The position numbers were made by a program, and so were the translations under genes. A stretch of 64,000 bases of DNA from Lysinibacillus timonensis. GTDB lineage: Bacteria > Bacillota > Bacilli > Bacillales_A > Planococcaceae. Below are positions 1 to 8,505 of the stretch, one piece after another; within the stretch, counting starts at the first letter, position 1, and each line of letters begins with the position of its first letter. Location of the stretch: assembly GCF_900291985.1 (NCBI RefSeq), contig NZ_LT985980.1, forward strand, positions 3,742,001 to 3,806,000, written 5' to 3'. The notes beneath the pieces were generated by a model. It made no database searches. It saw only the letters and a list, made by a program, of their open reading frames with translations, and was not told the DNA's origin.

Positions 1-430
1 TGGTGGAATTGTATTAGATTTATTTGCGGGTAGCGGTGGATTAGGAATCGAAGCGTTAAGCAGAGGGGCAGAAAAAGCGATTTTCGTTGAAAAAGATGGA
101 AGAGCATTTCAAACATTGCAAGAGAACATAAAAAAGTGTCGATATGAAGAACAAACAGAATTGTTTAGGACCGATGCACTTCGAGCAGTGAAAGGATTAT
201 TAAAACGTGATATTCAAATTGATTATTTGTTTCTAGATCCTCCTTACCATCAGCTGAACTATTATGATTTAGTCGAAACATTAGCTACAGGTGAAAAACT
301 GTCAAAAGAAGCGATAATTGTATGTGAACATGCATCTGAGTTTAATCTACCAACACAATATGGTGCTTATGTTCTAAATAGAGAAGAAACATATGGTAGT
401 ACAATTATTTCTATATATAAAAAGTCATAA
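1..430 (+). CDS. rsmD: 16S rRNA (guanine966-N2)-methyltransferase, 3' part
   Basis: Partial gene: the reading frame is open from base 2 to the stop at 430 (142 codons), so the start lies before the window. The fragment begins in the SAM-binding motif I (VLDLFAGSGGLGIEAL) and contains the catalytic motif IV FLDPPYH typical of RsmD/YlbH N2-guanine methyltransferases. The enzyme methylates 16S rRNA of the small subunit. The next gene, coaD, starts 25 bases downstream, the same pairing as in B. subtilis (ylbH-coaD), which supports the call. The N-terminal substrate-binding part cannot be judged. Confidence 0.93.
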   Translation, partial: GGIVLDLFAGSGGLGIEALSRGAEKAIFVEKDGRAFQTLQENIKKCRYEEQTELFRTDALRAVKGLLKRDIQIDYLFLDPPYHQLNYYDLVETLATGEKLSKEAIIVCEHASEFNLPTQYGAYVLNREETYGSTIISIYKKS

Positions 431-949
<519 letters not shown>

Positions 950-955
950 AAAACG

Positions 956-987
956 AATCGACAAAATCAATTTTGATTTTGTCGATT
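956..987. terminator. Bidirectional terminator between coaD and the ylbJ-like gene
   Basis: A 15-bp perfect inverted repeat with a 2-base centre (956-970 and 973-987) lies between the stop codons of two convergent genes. It is A-rich on the left and T-rich on the right, so it can work as an intrinsic terminator in both directions. Confidence 0.85.
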
Positions 988-990
988 TTA

Positions 991-1902
991 TTATAGAAAG
1001 ATTATCCAATATAATACCGGAATTAAAAAGGTTAAAATAACTCGCAATAAAACATAAGGCTTTAAAGAAATATTTTCACTTTTTGCCAGCACGGCTACTT
1101 GCATATGAATACTTAAACTTTGAGTTGTTAAAAACATTGCAAGTAAAACGGGAAGAAAGGATTCATGACTAAATAATTGCTGGGCAATTTGCAGTCCATT
1201 CGTCATCTCAAGTGATGCGGCAGCTAGAAGTATAACACTATTATGTACTTCTGGAAAAAAGTTCGAAATAGAGTGCATTACAACTGTATAGATTGTTGTA
1301 AAGAAAATTAGTGTAGACCCTACTACTAAAACAGTTGGAACGCTATCCTTTATACTATTTGTAAATGGATTTTGATGTTTCATATTACCTTCGTCAACTG
1401 TAATTTCTTTTAGGTTAATACTGCTGTCTTTACTATTATATTGATAGAACAGTATTAAAAAAATAAATGATACAATATGATATAGAATTAAAAAACGCCA
1501 ACTAAATAATGTATCATTTAATAAGTCGTATCCAACAAAACCAATAACGAATAAAGGGCTTGGACTATGACAAATACTTAATAGTCCGTTTGCTTCTTTC
1601 GCGGTTATTTGGTTACTTTTCTTTAAATAACTGATGGTAGCAGCACCAGTAGGAAAGCCACCAAGAGCACTAATACCATATGTTTTAAAATATAGTTTAA
1701 ATCTTGATACGGAATTTTGATTGTTAGGTGTAAGACGGATGAACCACTGCGTTAGTATTAAGTATGGCAACAAATATGGAAATAAAGCTTCCATAAACAA
1801 GTTGACACCTAAATCGGTACCTTCATGTGCCACACCCGGAAATAGTAAGAGTAAAACAATAAGACTAATACAAATTAACAGATATAGTAGAGGGATAAAC
1901 AT
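991..1902 (-). CDS. ylbJ: YlbJ-like membrane protein (short form)
   Basis: Polytopic membrane protein of 303 residues with about eight hydrophobic segments. The stretch ALGGFPTGAATISYLKKS followed by an HSPSPLF segment resembles the gate/nucleoside-recognition region of YlbJ, a sporulation membrane protein. Position and minus orientation next to coaD match ylbJ of B. subtilis, but the B. subtilis protein is about 100 residues longer, so this is a shortened or divergent member. ATG at 1902 and an in-frame TTG at 1905 are both possible; neither has a good ribosome site and an in-frame stop lies a few codons upstream. ylbK, usually adjacent, is absent. The function is inferred from synteny and weak similarity. 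Confidence 0.65.
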   Translation of the reverse strand: MFIPLLYLLICISLIVLLLLFPGVAHEGTDLGVNLFMEALFPYLLPYLILTQWFIRLTPNNQNSVSRFKLYFKTYGISALGGFPTGAATISYLKKSNQITAKEANGLLSICHSPSPLFVIGFVGYDLLNDTLFSWRFLILYHIVSFIFLILFYQYNSKDSSINLKEITVDEGNMKHQNPFTNSIKDSVPTVLVVGSTLIFFTTIYTVVMHSISNFFPEVHNSVILLAAASLEMTNGLQIAQQLFSHESFLPVLLAMFLTTQSLSIHMQVAVLAKSENISLKPYVLLRVILTFLIPVLYWIIFL

Positions 1903-2014
1903 CAACTCTTTTCATATTTTGTCTTCCATTTAATCAAGTGCTAAACTAATATATGCAATTGAAAAATAAATTAGTCTTTATAGTACTCGGTAACTTCAGG
2001 AGGTGCCATACAGA

Positions 2015-3058
2015 TTGCGGAAATATATAGCTTTATTCATTTTTTTACTTTTAGTATTCTTTACTTGTTTTTATCGTTTAGATTATTACATCATGAAACC
2101 TGGTAGTGCCTATGATGTTAGCCGTTTTATAAAAGTACAAAATGGTGATGTTGACGATGAAGGTTCTTTAAATCTTATGACAGTAGCAATGTATCAGGCA
2201 ACGCCACTTACATATACAATTGCGTTCTTTGATGAATTTCAAGATATATTAAAAATGGATGATGTTCGTCAAGAAGAAGAAGATGACGAAGAATATAATG
2301 TACGTCAATTAAAACTCATGACTGATTCTCAATTTAATGCACTTTTTGTAGCTTTTCAAAAGGCCGAGAAGCCATTTACTGTTACATATGATGGTATCAC
2401 AGTACTGAATGTATTAACTGGAGGTGCTGCGGATGGCAAAATCGAACCTGGGGATGAAATAGTAGAGATTGATGGAGAAATTATTCATCAAGCAGAAGAT
2501 TTAACTGCAATATTAAATGCCAAAAGAGAAAATGAAGAAATTCATTTAGTACTTAATCGTAATAATGAATTGATTGATCAAACGGTAACATTAAAAGAAA
2601 TACCAGGGGAACAAGAAAAAAGAGTTGGAATAGGTATTACGTATTCTCAAAGTAAATCCATCAAAACAGAACCTTTTGTCAATGTAGATGCCGAAGATAT
2701 TGGAGGACCATCTGCAGGGTTAATGTTTACACTTGGAATATTAAATCAATTGTTAGAAGAAGATCTTACGAAGGGATATTTGGTAGCGGGAACAGGCGAA
2801 ATGTATGAGGACGGTACCATAGGAAGAATTGGCGGGATAGAAAAGAAAGTAGTTGCAGCTCATGAAGATGGGATGGAAATATTCTTTGCGCCAGATGATG
2901 AAATTACTGAGTATATGAAGGAAGTAAATCCGACAATTCAATCGAACTATGAAGCAGCCGTTCAAACGGCAGAAAAAATAGGTACGAAAATGAAAATCGT
3001 ACCTGTAAAAACGATTGATGATGCACTTGAATACCTAGAAAAATTACCAGAAAAGTAG
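2015..3058 (+). CDS. sepM: SepM/YlbL-family PDZ-Lon serine protease, membrane anchored
   Basis: A 347-residue protein with one N-terminal transmembrane segment (about residues 4-22), a PDZ domain (about 110-195, including the loop GGAADGKIEPGDEIVEIDG) and a C-terminal Lon-like protease domain. The catalytic Ser is in GGPSAGLMFTLG and the Lys in RIGGIEKKV, the Ser/Lys dyad of this family. Relatives cleave extracellular peptides or membrane-associated substrates. TTG at 2015 is preferred because AGGAGGTG at 1998-2005 lies 9-11 bases before it; the in-frame GTG at 2003 is inside that ribosome site. Convergent with tmcAL; their 3' ends are only 21 bases apart. Confidence 0.88.
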   Translation: MRKYIALFIFLLLVFFTCFYRLDYYIMKPGSAYDVSRFIKVQNGDVDDEGSLNLMTVAMYQATPLTYTIAFFDEFQDILKMDDVRQEEEDDEEYNVRQLKLMTDSQFNALFVAFQKAEKPFTVTYDGITVLNVLTGGAADGKIEPGDEIVEIDGEIIHQAEDLTAILNAKRENEEIHLVLNRNNELIDQTVTLKEIPGEQEKRVGIGITYSQSKSIKTEPFVNVDAEDIGGPSAGLMFTLGILNQLLEEDLTKGYLVAGTGEMYEDGTIGRIGGIEKKVVAAHEDGMEIFFAPDDEITEYMKEVNPTIQSNYEAAVQTAEKIGTKMKIVPVKTIDDALEYLEKLPEK

Positions 3059-3079
3059 TGTCAACGTATAGTATTGAAC

Positions 3080-4291
3080 TTAGATACGAATAGGCGGAGT
3101 GTTAAAATCTCCGTCTATTTTTTTATTAGAAAATAAGTGTACGCCTTGTGCGTAAATTTCCGACGCGCGGATATCATATGTGATCATTTCATTTTTTACT
3201 TTCCCTACACGACTGATTAGTGGTAACTCGAACTCTTTTTTCTTTTCACCTAAATATTGTTGACCTAATTTCGTCATACCTAATAATCGAATGTATGTTG
3301 GTAAAGTAAATTGGTGTAGTTGTTCTTTCGTTATTCCGGTCAATATATGTGTTAGCATACGTTGTAGCCTTGTCCATGTATAGCGTTTGGATTTAATAAG
3401 ATTCATAAATTCAGTAAATGTATTACTACTTTTTGCATATTTGACTAAAGCATATTCAATGCCTTCAGATACATCTGCAAATTGAGTGAGATCTTTAGGT
3501 GAATACCTTATAATAGAAAAACGAAGTAAAGGCCAAAATGATTCCCAATGTACGAATTGATGATAGGTATTTTGCCAATTTTGCAATTGATCAAAAGTAG
3601 CGTTTGGGACATACTGTTTAATATCACTTAATTTACTTCCATCATCAAAAAGTGCTTTTCGTATACCAGTCGCACTAGCAATATTAGATGAAGAGCTAAT
3701 CGTTTCATGATAACCTGCTTGAATTCTTTGGATCGTTATAGGCTTAATATCACTTTTAATAGCGTTAACCGCCTCGATATAATGAAATCCTAAAATATTA
3801 TTAGGCAATGATAAATCAATGTATATTTGGGGGCGTTTTTGTTTAAGTTGTTCATATGCTTCATATAAGCTTTTGGGATAACTATTGCCCTTTGATACAA
3901 AATATTTAATTAGGGTATTATATTCATCGCGGTAATCTTGAAGTAATGTGTATGTGTTTACAAAGGGTTCGATAGTTCCATCCTCACTACCGAAAGCAAA
4001 GGAATGGCATTTCATAGCTGAAAGTAGATGGATTGCACCTTTTGCAAAAACCTCTGCTCGAGCAGTACTAAAAACATAGGGTAGTTCTATAACAATATCT
4101 ACACCGTTTTCAAGTGCCATTTTAGTTCGATGCCATTTATCAACAAGTGCTGGTTCTCCCCTTTGTAAAAAAGTCCCACTCATTACAGCGATAACGACAT
4201 CAGCTTTTGTACTTTTTTTAGATTGTTCAACATGGTAACGATGACCGTTGTGGAATGGATTATGTTCTACTACAACGCCTACAGCTTGCAT
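3080..4291 (-). CDS. tmcAL: tRNA(Met) cytidine acetate ligase TmcAL
   Basis: A 403-residue nucleotidyltransferase-like enzyme that makes N4-acetylcytidine at the wobble position of elongator tRNA-Met from acetate and ATP. The ATP-binding motif EHNPFHNGHRYH is at residues 9-20 and the ATGIRKAL segment is in the middle of the protein. Start ATG at 4291 has AGGAGTG upstream on the minus strand. Matches YlbM of B. subtilis in position and orientation. Its last codons overlap the hairpin that terminates sepM. Confidence 0.93.
   Translation of the reverse strand: MQAVGVVVEHNPFHNGHRYHVEQSKKSTKADVVIAVMSGTFLQRGEPALVDKWHRTKMALENGVDIVIELPYVFSTARAEVFAKGAIHLLSAMKCHSFAFGSEDGTIEPFVNTYTLLQDYRDEYNTLIKYFVSKGNSYPKSLYEAYEQLKQKRPQIYIDLSLPNNILGFHYIEAVNAIKSDIKPITIQRIQAGYHETISSSSNIASATGIRKALFDDGSKLSDIKQYVPNATFDQLQNWQNTYHQFVHWESFWPLLRFSIIRYSPKDLTQFADVSEGIEYALVKYAKSSNTFTEFMNLIKSKRYTWTRLQRMLTHILTGITKEQLHQFTLPTYIRLLGMTKLGQQYLGEKKKEFELPLISRVGKVKNEMITYDIRASEIYAQGVHLFSNKKIDGDFNTPPIRI
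3089..3124 (+). terminator. sepM terminator inside the 3' end of tmcAL
   Basis: An 11-bp stem (3089-3099 with 3109-3119, one G-T pair) is followed by a run of seven T on the plus strand. It lies 30 bases after the sepM stop and entirely within the last codons of convergent tmcAL. Confidence 0.75.
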
Positions 4292-4361
4292 ATATTTGCA
4301 CTCCTAAATACGAATTATTTAAAGTATAGTATATGTATTAGTATAGTGACAAGAAAATAAC

Positions 4362-4390
4362 TTGACATCTATTTTATAGCATTATATAAT
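4362..4390 (+). promoter_or_regulatory. Consensus SigA promoter for yceD-rpmF
   Basis: Perfect -35 TTGACA (4362-4367) and perfect -10 TATAAT (4385-4390) separated by exactly 17 bases, 29 bases before the yceD ATG. One of the best vegetative promoters in the window, as expected for a ribosomal protein transcript. Confidence 0.92.
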
Positions 4391-4419
4391 CAACATTGTT
4401 GTCTCGAGGTGATTAATGA

Positions 4420-4953
4420 ATGAAATGGTCAATTCATCAATTATCAAAGTATCGCCAAAATGGGATGCCTATTGATACAGTAGTACAGCTAGATGAGGTA
4501 AAGAAACGAAATAATGAAATTCGTGATATTTCTCCTGTACATGTAAAAGGGCACTGTACTTTCGGTGCATCAAAAATGACATGTCAATTTACAATGACTG
4601 CAACATTAACTTTGCCATGTGCGAGAACATGGGAGGATGTTGAATACCCAATAAAAGTTGATACGGTTGAAGTCTTTAGTTGGATTGAACCTGAACTTCG
4701 AGGGGATGAAGATGACGATATCCATTATATTGATGGTGAAGTGATCGACATGAAGCCAGTTTTAGAGGAGTTAATACTTCTTGAAGTGCCTATGCAAGTC
4801 TTTAAGGAAGGTTCTGAAGGACAAGTTAAAGGCGGAAAAAACTGGAGTTATTCAACAGATGAAGATGTTGCTCGTCAAGAGGAAAGTGGCGAACACAAAG
4901 TAGATCCGAGACTAGCTAATTTAGCTAAGTATTTTGATCAAACAGATGAATAG
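4420..4953 (+). CDS. YceD/DUF177 family protein (YlbN)
   Basis: A 177-residue protein of the YceD family, which almost always sits directly upstream of rpmF. In plants and E. coli, members have been linked to 23S rRNA processing; the molecular role in Bacilli is unsettled. Visible features are MKWSIHQLSKYRQNG at the start, the central Cys-containing stretch HCTFGASKMTCQF and an acidic segment near the middle. GAGGTGATT precedes the ATG. A consensus SigA promoter lies just upstream, and rpmF follows 24 bases later, so the two genes form one operon. Confidence 0.9.
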   Translation: MKWSIHQLSKYRQNGMPIDTVVQLDEVKKRNNEIRDISPVHVKGHCTFGASKMTCQFTMTATLTLPCARTWEDVEYPIKVDTVEVFSWIEPELRGDEDDDIHYIDGEVIDMKPVLEELILLEVPMQVFKEGSEGQVKGGKNWSYSTDEDVARQEESGEHKVDPRLANLAKYFDQTDE

Positions 4954-4977
4954 ATAATCTGTAAGGAGGTGCCAATA

Positions 4978-5151
4978 ATGGCTGTACCATTTAGAAGAAC
5001 TTCTAAAACTGCTAAAAGAAAGCGTCGTACGCATTTCAAATTATCTGTACCTGGTATGGTAGCTTGCCCAAACTGTGGTGAAGCAACTTTATCTCACCAT
5101 GTTTGCAAATCTTGCGGACACTACAAAGGTAAAGAAGTAGTTAGCAAATAA
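4978..5151 (+). CDS. rpmF: 50S ribosomal protein L32
   Basis: A 57-residue basic protein starting [18 protein letters not shown], with the two-pair zinc ribbon CPNC ... CKSC characteristic of zinc-containing (C+) L32. ATG at 4978 has AAGGAGGTG 6 bases upstream; an in-frame upstream ATA at 4969 is inside the ribosome site. It is part of the large ribosomal subunit. The stop codon abuts directly on the palindromic element at 5152. Confidence 0.98.
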   Translation: MAVPFRRTSKTAKRKRRTHFKLSVPGMVACPNCGEATLSHHVCKSCGHYKGKEVVSK

Positions 5152-5271
5152 GAAAAGCGGAGGTGGCTCGTTAAGGCTCGACACGCGCTGGAGTCTCTAC
5201 CGATGAAGGCGCTTTTTGCCTTCGTCGGTAGAGACGGAGCGACGAGAGAGCCTAGCCACCGAAGCTAGACA
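5152..5271. repeat. Long imperfect palindrome (putative dispersed intergenic repeat)
   Basis: About 120 bases that fold almost end to end. The core is an 18-bp stem with a single G-T pair (GTCTCTACCGATGAAGGC with its complement, around a 7-base GCTTTTT loop). Outer arms pair GGAGGTGGCT with AGCCACC and AGGCTC with GAGCCT. It begins at the base after the rpmF stop and ends near GAAGCTAGACA. It is much more GC-rich than its surroundings. From memory, similar palindromes beginning GAAAAGCGGAGG and ending GCTAGACA are scattered between genes in several Bacillales. Only one copy is present here, so dispersal is an inference. Confidence 0.6.
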
Positions 5272-5308
5272 TTTAATAGAGCTTGTTCGAAAAAGCTCTG
5301 AAACTTAA

Positions 5309-5346
5309 GGCTATTAGAGAGGCCATGGCTCTCTAATAGCCTTTTT
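5309..5346 (+). terminator. Terminator of the yceD-rpmF transcript
   Basis: A 13-bp perfect stem (5309-5321 with 5329-5341), 7-base loop and T run. It is a second hairpin downstream of the palindromic element and the most likely transcription end for yceD-rpmF. Confidence 0.9.
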
Positions 5347-5438
5347 ATATTGCATTTAATGTCTCTGATCGAACTTGTCAAATTATTCGCGATATCATAG
5401 TATGATAGAAAGGGTGTATTATGAGTGGGGGAGAAAAA

Positions 5439-6203
5439 ATGTCATATCACATTAATAATAACGACGGTATTATCACATTTACTATTGAACGAGAAGATAA
5501 AAGAAATGCAATTAACGATGAAGTGATGGAAGGGTTTAAAGAGGTAATACATACTATTCGAAATAATTCAGATATACGTATATTAGTAGTAACTGGTAGT
5601 GGTGAAAAAGCTTTTTGTTCAGGTGGTGATTTATCAGAATTTCATAAGTTACATACAGAACAGGAAGCTTACGGCATGCTAAGTAAAATGGGGAATATAT
5701 TATATGAACTAGCCACATTACCTGTACCTACGATTGCTTTGGTTAATGGTGCTGCAGTAGGTGGAGGTTGCGAAATTGCTACAGCATGCGATTTTCGATT
5801 AGTAGAACGTCAGGCAAAGTGTGGGTTTATTCAAGGTAAACTAGCAATCACTAGTGGCTGGGGTGGAGGAACTTACCTTTATGAAAGTGGCATGAAAAAG
5901 GATTTCATTTTAAAGATGTTAGTTGATGGATCTACATATGACTCAGATAAGTTATACGAAATTGGCTGGGCAACGAGAGTTTACGATGGGCCAAAAGAAC
6001 AGGAGCTTGAAGATTTTATCAAAAATATGAAAAAAATCGATCCTTCTGTTCTTCATGCTTATAAAGAAATCAAACTCCGTAGTTGGATAGAGAAAAATAT
6101 GTATGAACGAGTAATGGAAGAAATAAAGCGATGTGCAAAATTATGGGAAAGTGAAGTACATTATGAAGCTGTGCAAAGCTTTTTAAATAAATCTAACAAA
6201 TAA
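5439..6203 (+). CDS. Crotonase-family protein, likely ethylmalonyl-CoA decarboxylase-like
   Basis: A 254-residue crotonase-fold protein. The oxyanion-hole segments are CSGGDLSEF and GAAVGGGCEIATACDFRL. The first catalytic Glu of enoyl-CoA hydratase (GCE) is kept, but the second (normally QPEILLG) is replaced by IQGKLAI, followed by TSGWGGG. The TACDFRL and GWGG segments resemble the metabolite-repair enzyme ECHDC1 (ethylmalonyl-CoA decarboxylase) more than a true hydratase. A carboxyltransferase that could produce such side products lies 0.7 kb downstream. ATG at 5439 has GGGGGAG 6 bases upstream; ATG at 5421 is an equally possible start adding MSGGEK. The assignment as a decarboxylase is inference; the fold is certain. 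Confidence 0.75.
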   Translation: MSYHINNNDGIITFTIEREDKRNAINDEVMEGFKEVIHTIRNNSDIRILVVTGSGEKAFCSGGDLSEFHKLHTEQEAYGMLSKMGNILYELATLPVPTIALVNGAAVGGGCEIATACDFRLVERQAKCGFIQGKLAITSGWGGGTYLYESGMKKDFILKMLVDGSTYDSDKLYEIGWATRVYDGPKEQELEDFIKNMKKIDPSVLHAYKEIKLRSWIEKNMYERVMEEIKRCAKLWESEVHYEAVQSFLNKSNK

Positions 6204-6316
6204 TGTGAAGTCTAATTTTATGGATTAGAAATATGTTTAAGTTTAAAGTCAGAAATTTTGAATATAGACAGGTGAAAGGTTGTACAAGGAAATTTTTAAT
6301 GAAAGATTTAATTTAA

Positions 6317-6358
6317 AAATAGGTAGTAGCAAATTTTAATGTTACTACCTATTTTTTT
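6317..6358 (+). terminator. Terminator after the crotonase gene
   Basis: A 12-bp stem (6317-6328 with 6343-6354) followed by a T run. It separates the crotonase gene from the RsfA-family gene. Confidence 0.85.
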
Positions 6359-6426
6359 ATAAATACTTCTATTCTATTTAATCTCTTTAGGTGCATATAG
6401 TAGTAAAAAATGCGAGGTGATAGAAA

Positions 6427-6810
6427 GTGGAAGGGAAAAGAAGAAAAGACCAATGGACGGCTGCAGATGATGAAAAATTAGCAGAAATCGTTATTCAAGC
6501 TGTTCAAAATGGTAAAACACAATTGGAAGCTTTTGCCGAAGCTGCTAACGTCCTAAACCGTACGAAACAGGCTTGTGGTTTTCGTTGGAATAAAACGTTA
6601 CGTAGTCAATATGGACAAATGCTAAACAGTGTAAGAAAACGTCCAAAACAACTAATGAGAAGTCACTTAAAACTAGCTTTAAATAGTTTTGATGAATTAA
6701 CTGAGGCTTATAATGAATTAGAAATTAAATATAGAGAATTACAATCAGAACATGACAAACTCATTAAATGGTTAAATCAAGGTGTCAATTTTCTTGAACA
6801 CCAAAAATAA
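6427..6810 (+). CDS. RsfA/YlbO-family (Myb-like) transcription regulator
   Basis: A 127-residue protein. Residues about 6-55 form a SANT/Myb-like helix-turn-helix (QWTAADDEKLAEIV ... TKQACGFRWNKTLR), the signature of the prespore regulator RsfA and its paralogue YlbO. Residues about 85-125 form a short coiled coil rich in Glu and Leu. The GTG start at 6427 has GAGGTGAT 6 bases upstream. B. subtilis RsfA and YlbO are longer; the low-complexity middle is missing here. Position matches ylbO. A role in forespore gene control is inferred from the family; targets cannot be seen. Confidence 0.85.
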   Translation: MEGKRRKDQWTAADDEKLAEIVIQAVQNGKTQLEAFAEAANVLNRTKQACGFRWNKTLRSQYGQMLNSVRKRPKQLMRSHLKLALNSFDELTEAYNELEIKYRELQSEHDKLIKWLNQGVNFLEHQK

Positions 6811-6901
6811 GGTGAAAAAGTAAAACTACTAAATCCATTTTTCAACAAATTGTATGTGAATACGTTAGTTGTTGTCATACAAAAGGGAGAAGGTATAACA
6901 A

Positions 6902-8434
6902 TTGAAACCTTATAATGACATATTAGTAGCAAAAGAGGATAAAATTAAAGCTGGTGGACATCCAAAATATCATGAAAAGTTAAAAGAAACGAATAAACTG
7001 TTTGTTCGTGACCGACTTACATTATTATTAGATGATGGCCAGTATGAGGAAGATGGTAAATTCGCAAATTGTGAAAGCGCCGATTTACCCGCGGATGGTG
7101 TTGTTTGTGCCATTGGAAAAATAAATGGTCAAACTGTTTGTGTGATGGCAAACGACTCGACGGTTAAAGCTGGTTCTTGGGGAGTTCATACAGTAGAAAA
7201 GATAATTCGTATACAAGAAACTGCTGAAAAATTACATGTTCCTCTACTTTATCTTGTAGATTCTGCAGGAGCTCGGATCACGGATCAGTTAGCAATGTTT
7301 CCTGGTAGAAGAGGGGCAGGCCGAATTTTTTACAATCAAATAAAGTTAAGTGGATCCATCCCGCAAATTTGTGTTCTATTTGGACCATCGGCAGCAGGAG
7401 GTGCATATATCCCTGCGTTTTGTGATATCGTCATAATGGTGGATGGAAATGCATCTATGTATTTAGGTTCTCCTAGAATGGCGGAAAAAGTAATAGGAGA
7501 AAAAGTATCACTGCAAGAAATGGGCGGTGCAAAAATGCACTGTTCGGTAAGTGGTTGTGGAGATGTCCTAGCAAATTCGGAACAGCAAGCAATTGAATAT
7601 GCTAAACAATACTTAAGCTTCTTTGGTGCAAATTACAATGAACTACCAAAAAGCATTGAAAGTAAGGATCCAATCAAGGGTCGTCCGTTAGAAGACATCA
7701 TTCCAGAAAACCAAAACGTTCCTTTTGATATGTATGAACTAATTAATGCGATTGTGGATGAAGATAGTATTTTTGAGATAAAAAAGTTGTTTGCACCTGA
7801 ACTAATTACGTGTTTGGCTCGGATAAAAGGAAAAGCTGTTGGAGTAGTGGCAAACCAACCTAAAGTAAAAGGTGGCGTATTATTCGTCGATTCATCAGAT
7901 AAAGCTGCAAAATTTATCCAATTATGCGATGCTTTCTCAATTCCATTATTGTTTTTAGCTGACGTACCCGGTTTTATGATTGGTACCAAGGTAGAGAAAG
8001 CTGGAATTATACGTCATGGAGCAAAATTTATTTCTTCAATGGCAAGTGCATCCGTTCCTAAAATATCAGTAGTCATCCGAAAAGCATATGGTGCTGGATT
8101 GTATGCAATGTGTGGTCCAGCATTTGAACCAGATGTATTCATTGCATTACCAACTGCTCAAATAGCTGTTATGGGACCGGAGGCAGCAGTCAATGCTGTT
8201 TATTCAAATAAAATTGAAGCAATAAAAGATTCGCAAGAACGGATCCGTTTTGTTAAAGAAAAAATCGAAGAATATAAGAACGAAATCGATATTTACAAGC
8301 TGGCATCTGAAATGGTGATAGATGAAATAGTGGCTCCAGGTAAACTAAGGAACGTATTAGCTGAAAGATTAAGCTACTATGAAACAAAACAAATTTCGTT
8401 ACCATCTCGAAAACATCCAGTTTATCCAGTATAA
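6902..8434 (+). CDS. Acyl-CoA carboxylase carboxyltransferase (beta) subunit, PccB/MccB-like
   Basis: A 510-residue biotin-dependent carboxyltransferase with two crotonase-like halves. Motifs: DSAGARITDQ and GRRGAGRIF, FGPSAAGGAYIPAFCD in the N-half, and VADVPGFMIGTKVEKAGI-type and RKAYGAGLYAMCGPA segments in the C-half. It transfers carboxyl from carboxybiotin to acetyl-, propionyl- or methylcrotonyl-CoA; the exact substrate cannot be told, though the segment ASMYLGSPRMAEKVIGE looks closer to MccB/PccB than to AccD. No biotin carboxylase or carrier gene lies in the window, so partners must be elsewhere. TTG start at 6902 with GGGAGAAGG upstream. An RsfA-family regulator gene lies directly upstream. 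Confidence 0.85.
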   Translation: MKPYNDILVAKEDKIKAGGHPKYHEKLKETNKLFVRDRLTLLLDDGQYEEDGKFANCESADLPADGVVCAIGKINGQTVCVMANDSTVKAGSWGVHTVEKIIRIQETAEKLHVPLLYLVDSAGARITDQLAMFPGRRGAGRIFYNQIKLSGSIPQICVLFGPSAAGGAYIPAFCDIVIMVDGNASMYLGSPRMAEKVIGEKVSLQEMGGAKMHCSVSGCGDVLANSEQQAIEYAKQYLSFFGANYNELPKSIESKDPIKGRPLEDIIPENQNVPFDMYELINAIVDEDSIFEIKKLFAPELITCLARIKGKAVGVVANQPKVKGGVLFVDSSDKAAKFIQLCDAFSIPLLFLADVPGFMIGTKVEKAGIIRHGAKFISSMASASVPKISVVIRKAYGAGLYAMCGPAFEPDVFIALPTAQIAVMGPEAAVNAVYSNKIEAIKDSQERIRFVKEKIEEYKNEIDIYKLASEMVIDEIVAPGKLRNVLAERLSYYETKQISLPSRKHPVYPV

Positions 8435-8447
8435 TGGAATATAAGAG

Positions 8448-8474
8448 AAAGGTCTGCCGATGGGTAGGCCTTTT
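8448..8474 (+). terminator. Terminator after the carboxyltransferase gene
   Basis: An 11-bp stem with two G-T pairs (8448-8458 with 8463-8473), a 4-base loop and four T, 13 bases after the stop codon. Confidence 0.7.
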
Positions 8475-8505
8475 CAATTAGTTGTAAAAGAGGGTGTATC
8501 AGTAT

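Noticed and set aside
1721-1933. Plus-strand open frame inside the ylbJ-like gene
   Set aside because: It is antisense to a membrane-protein gene, has no ribosome site and encodes low-complexity sequence.
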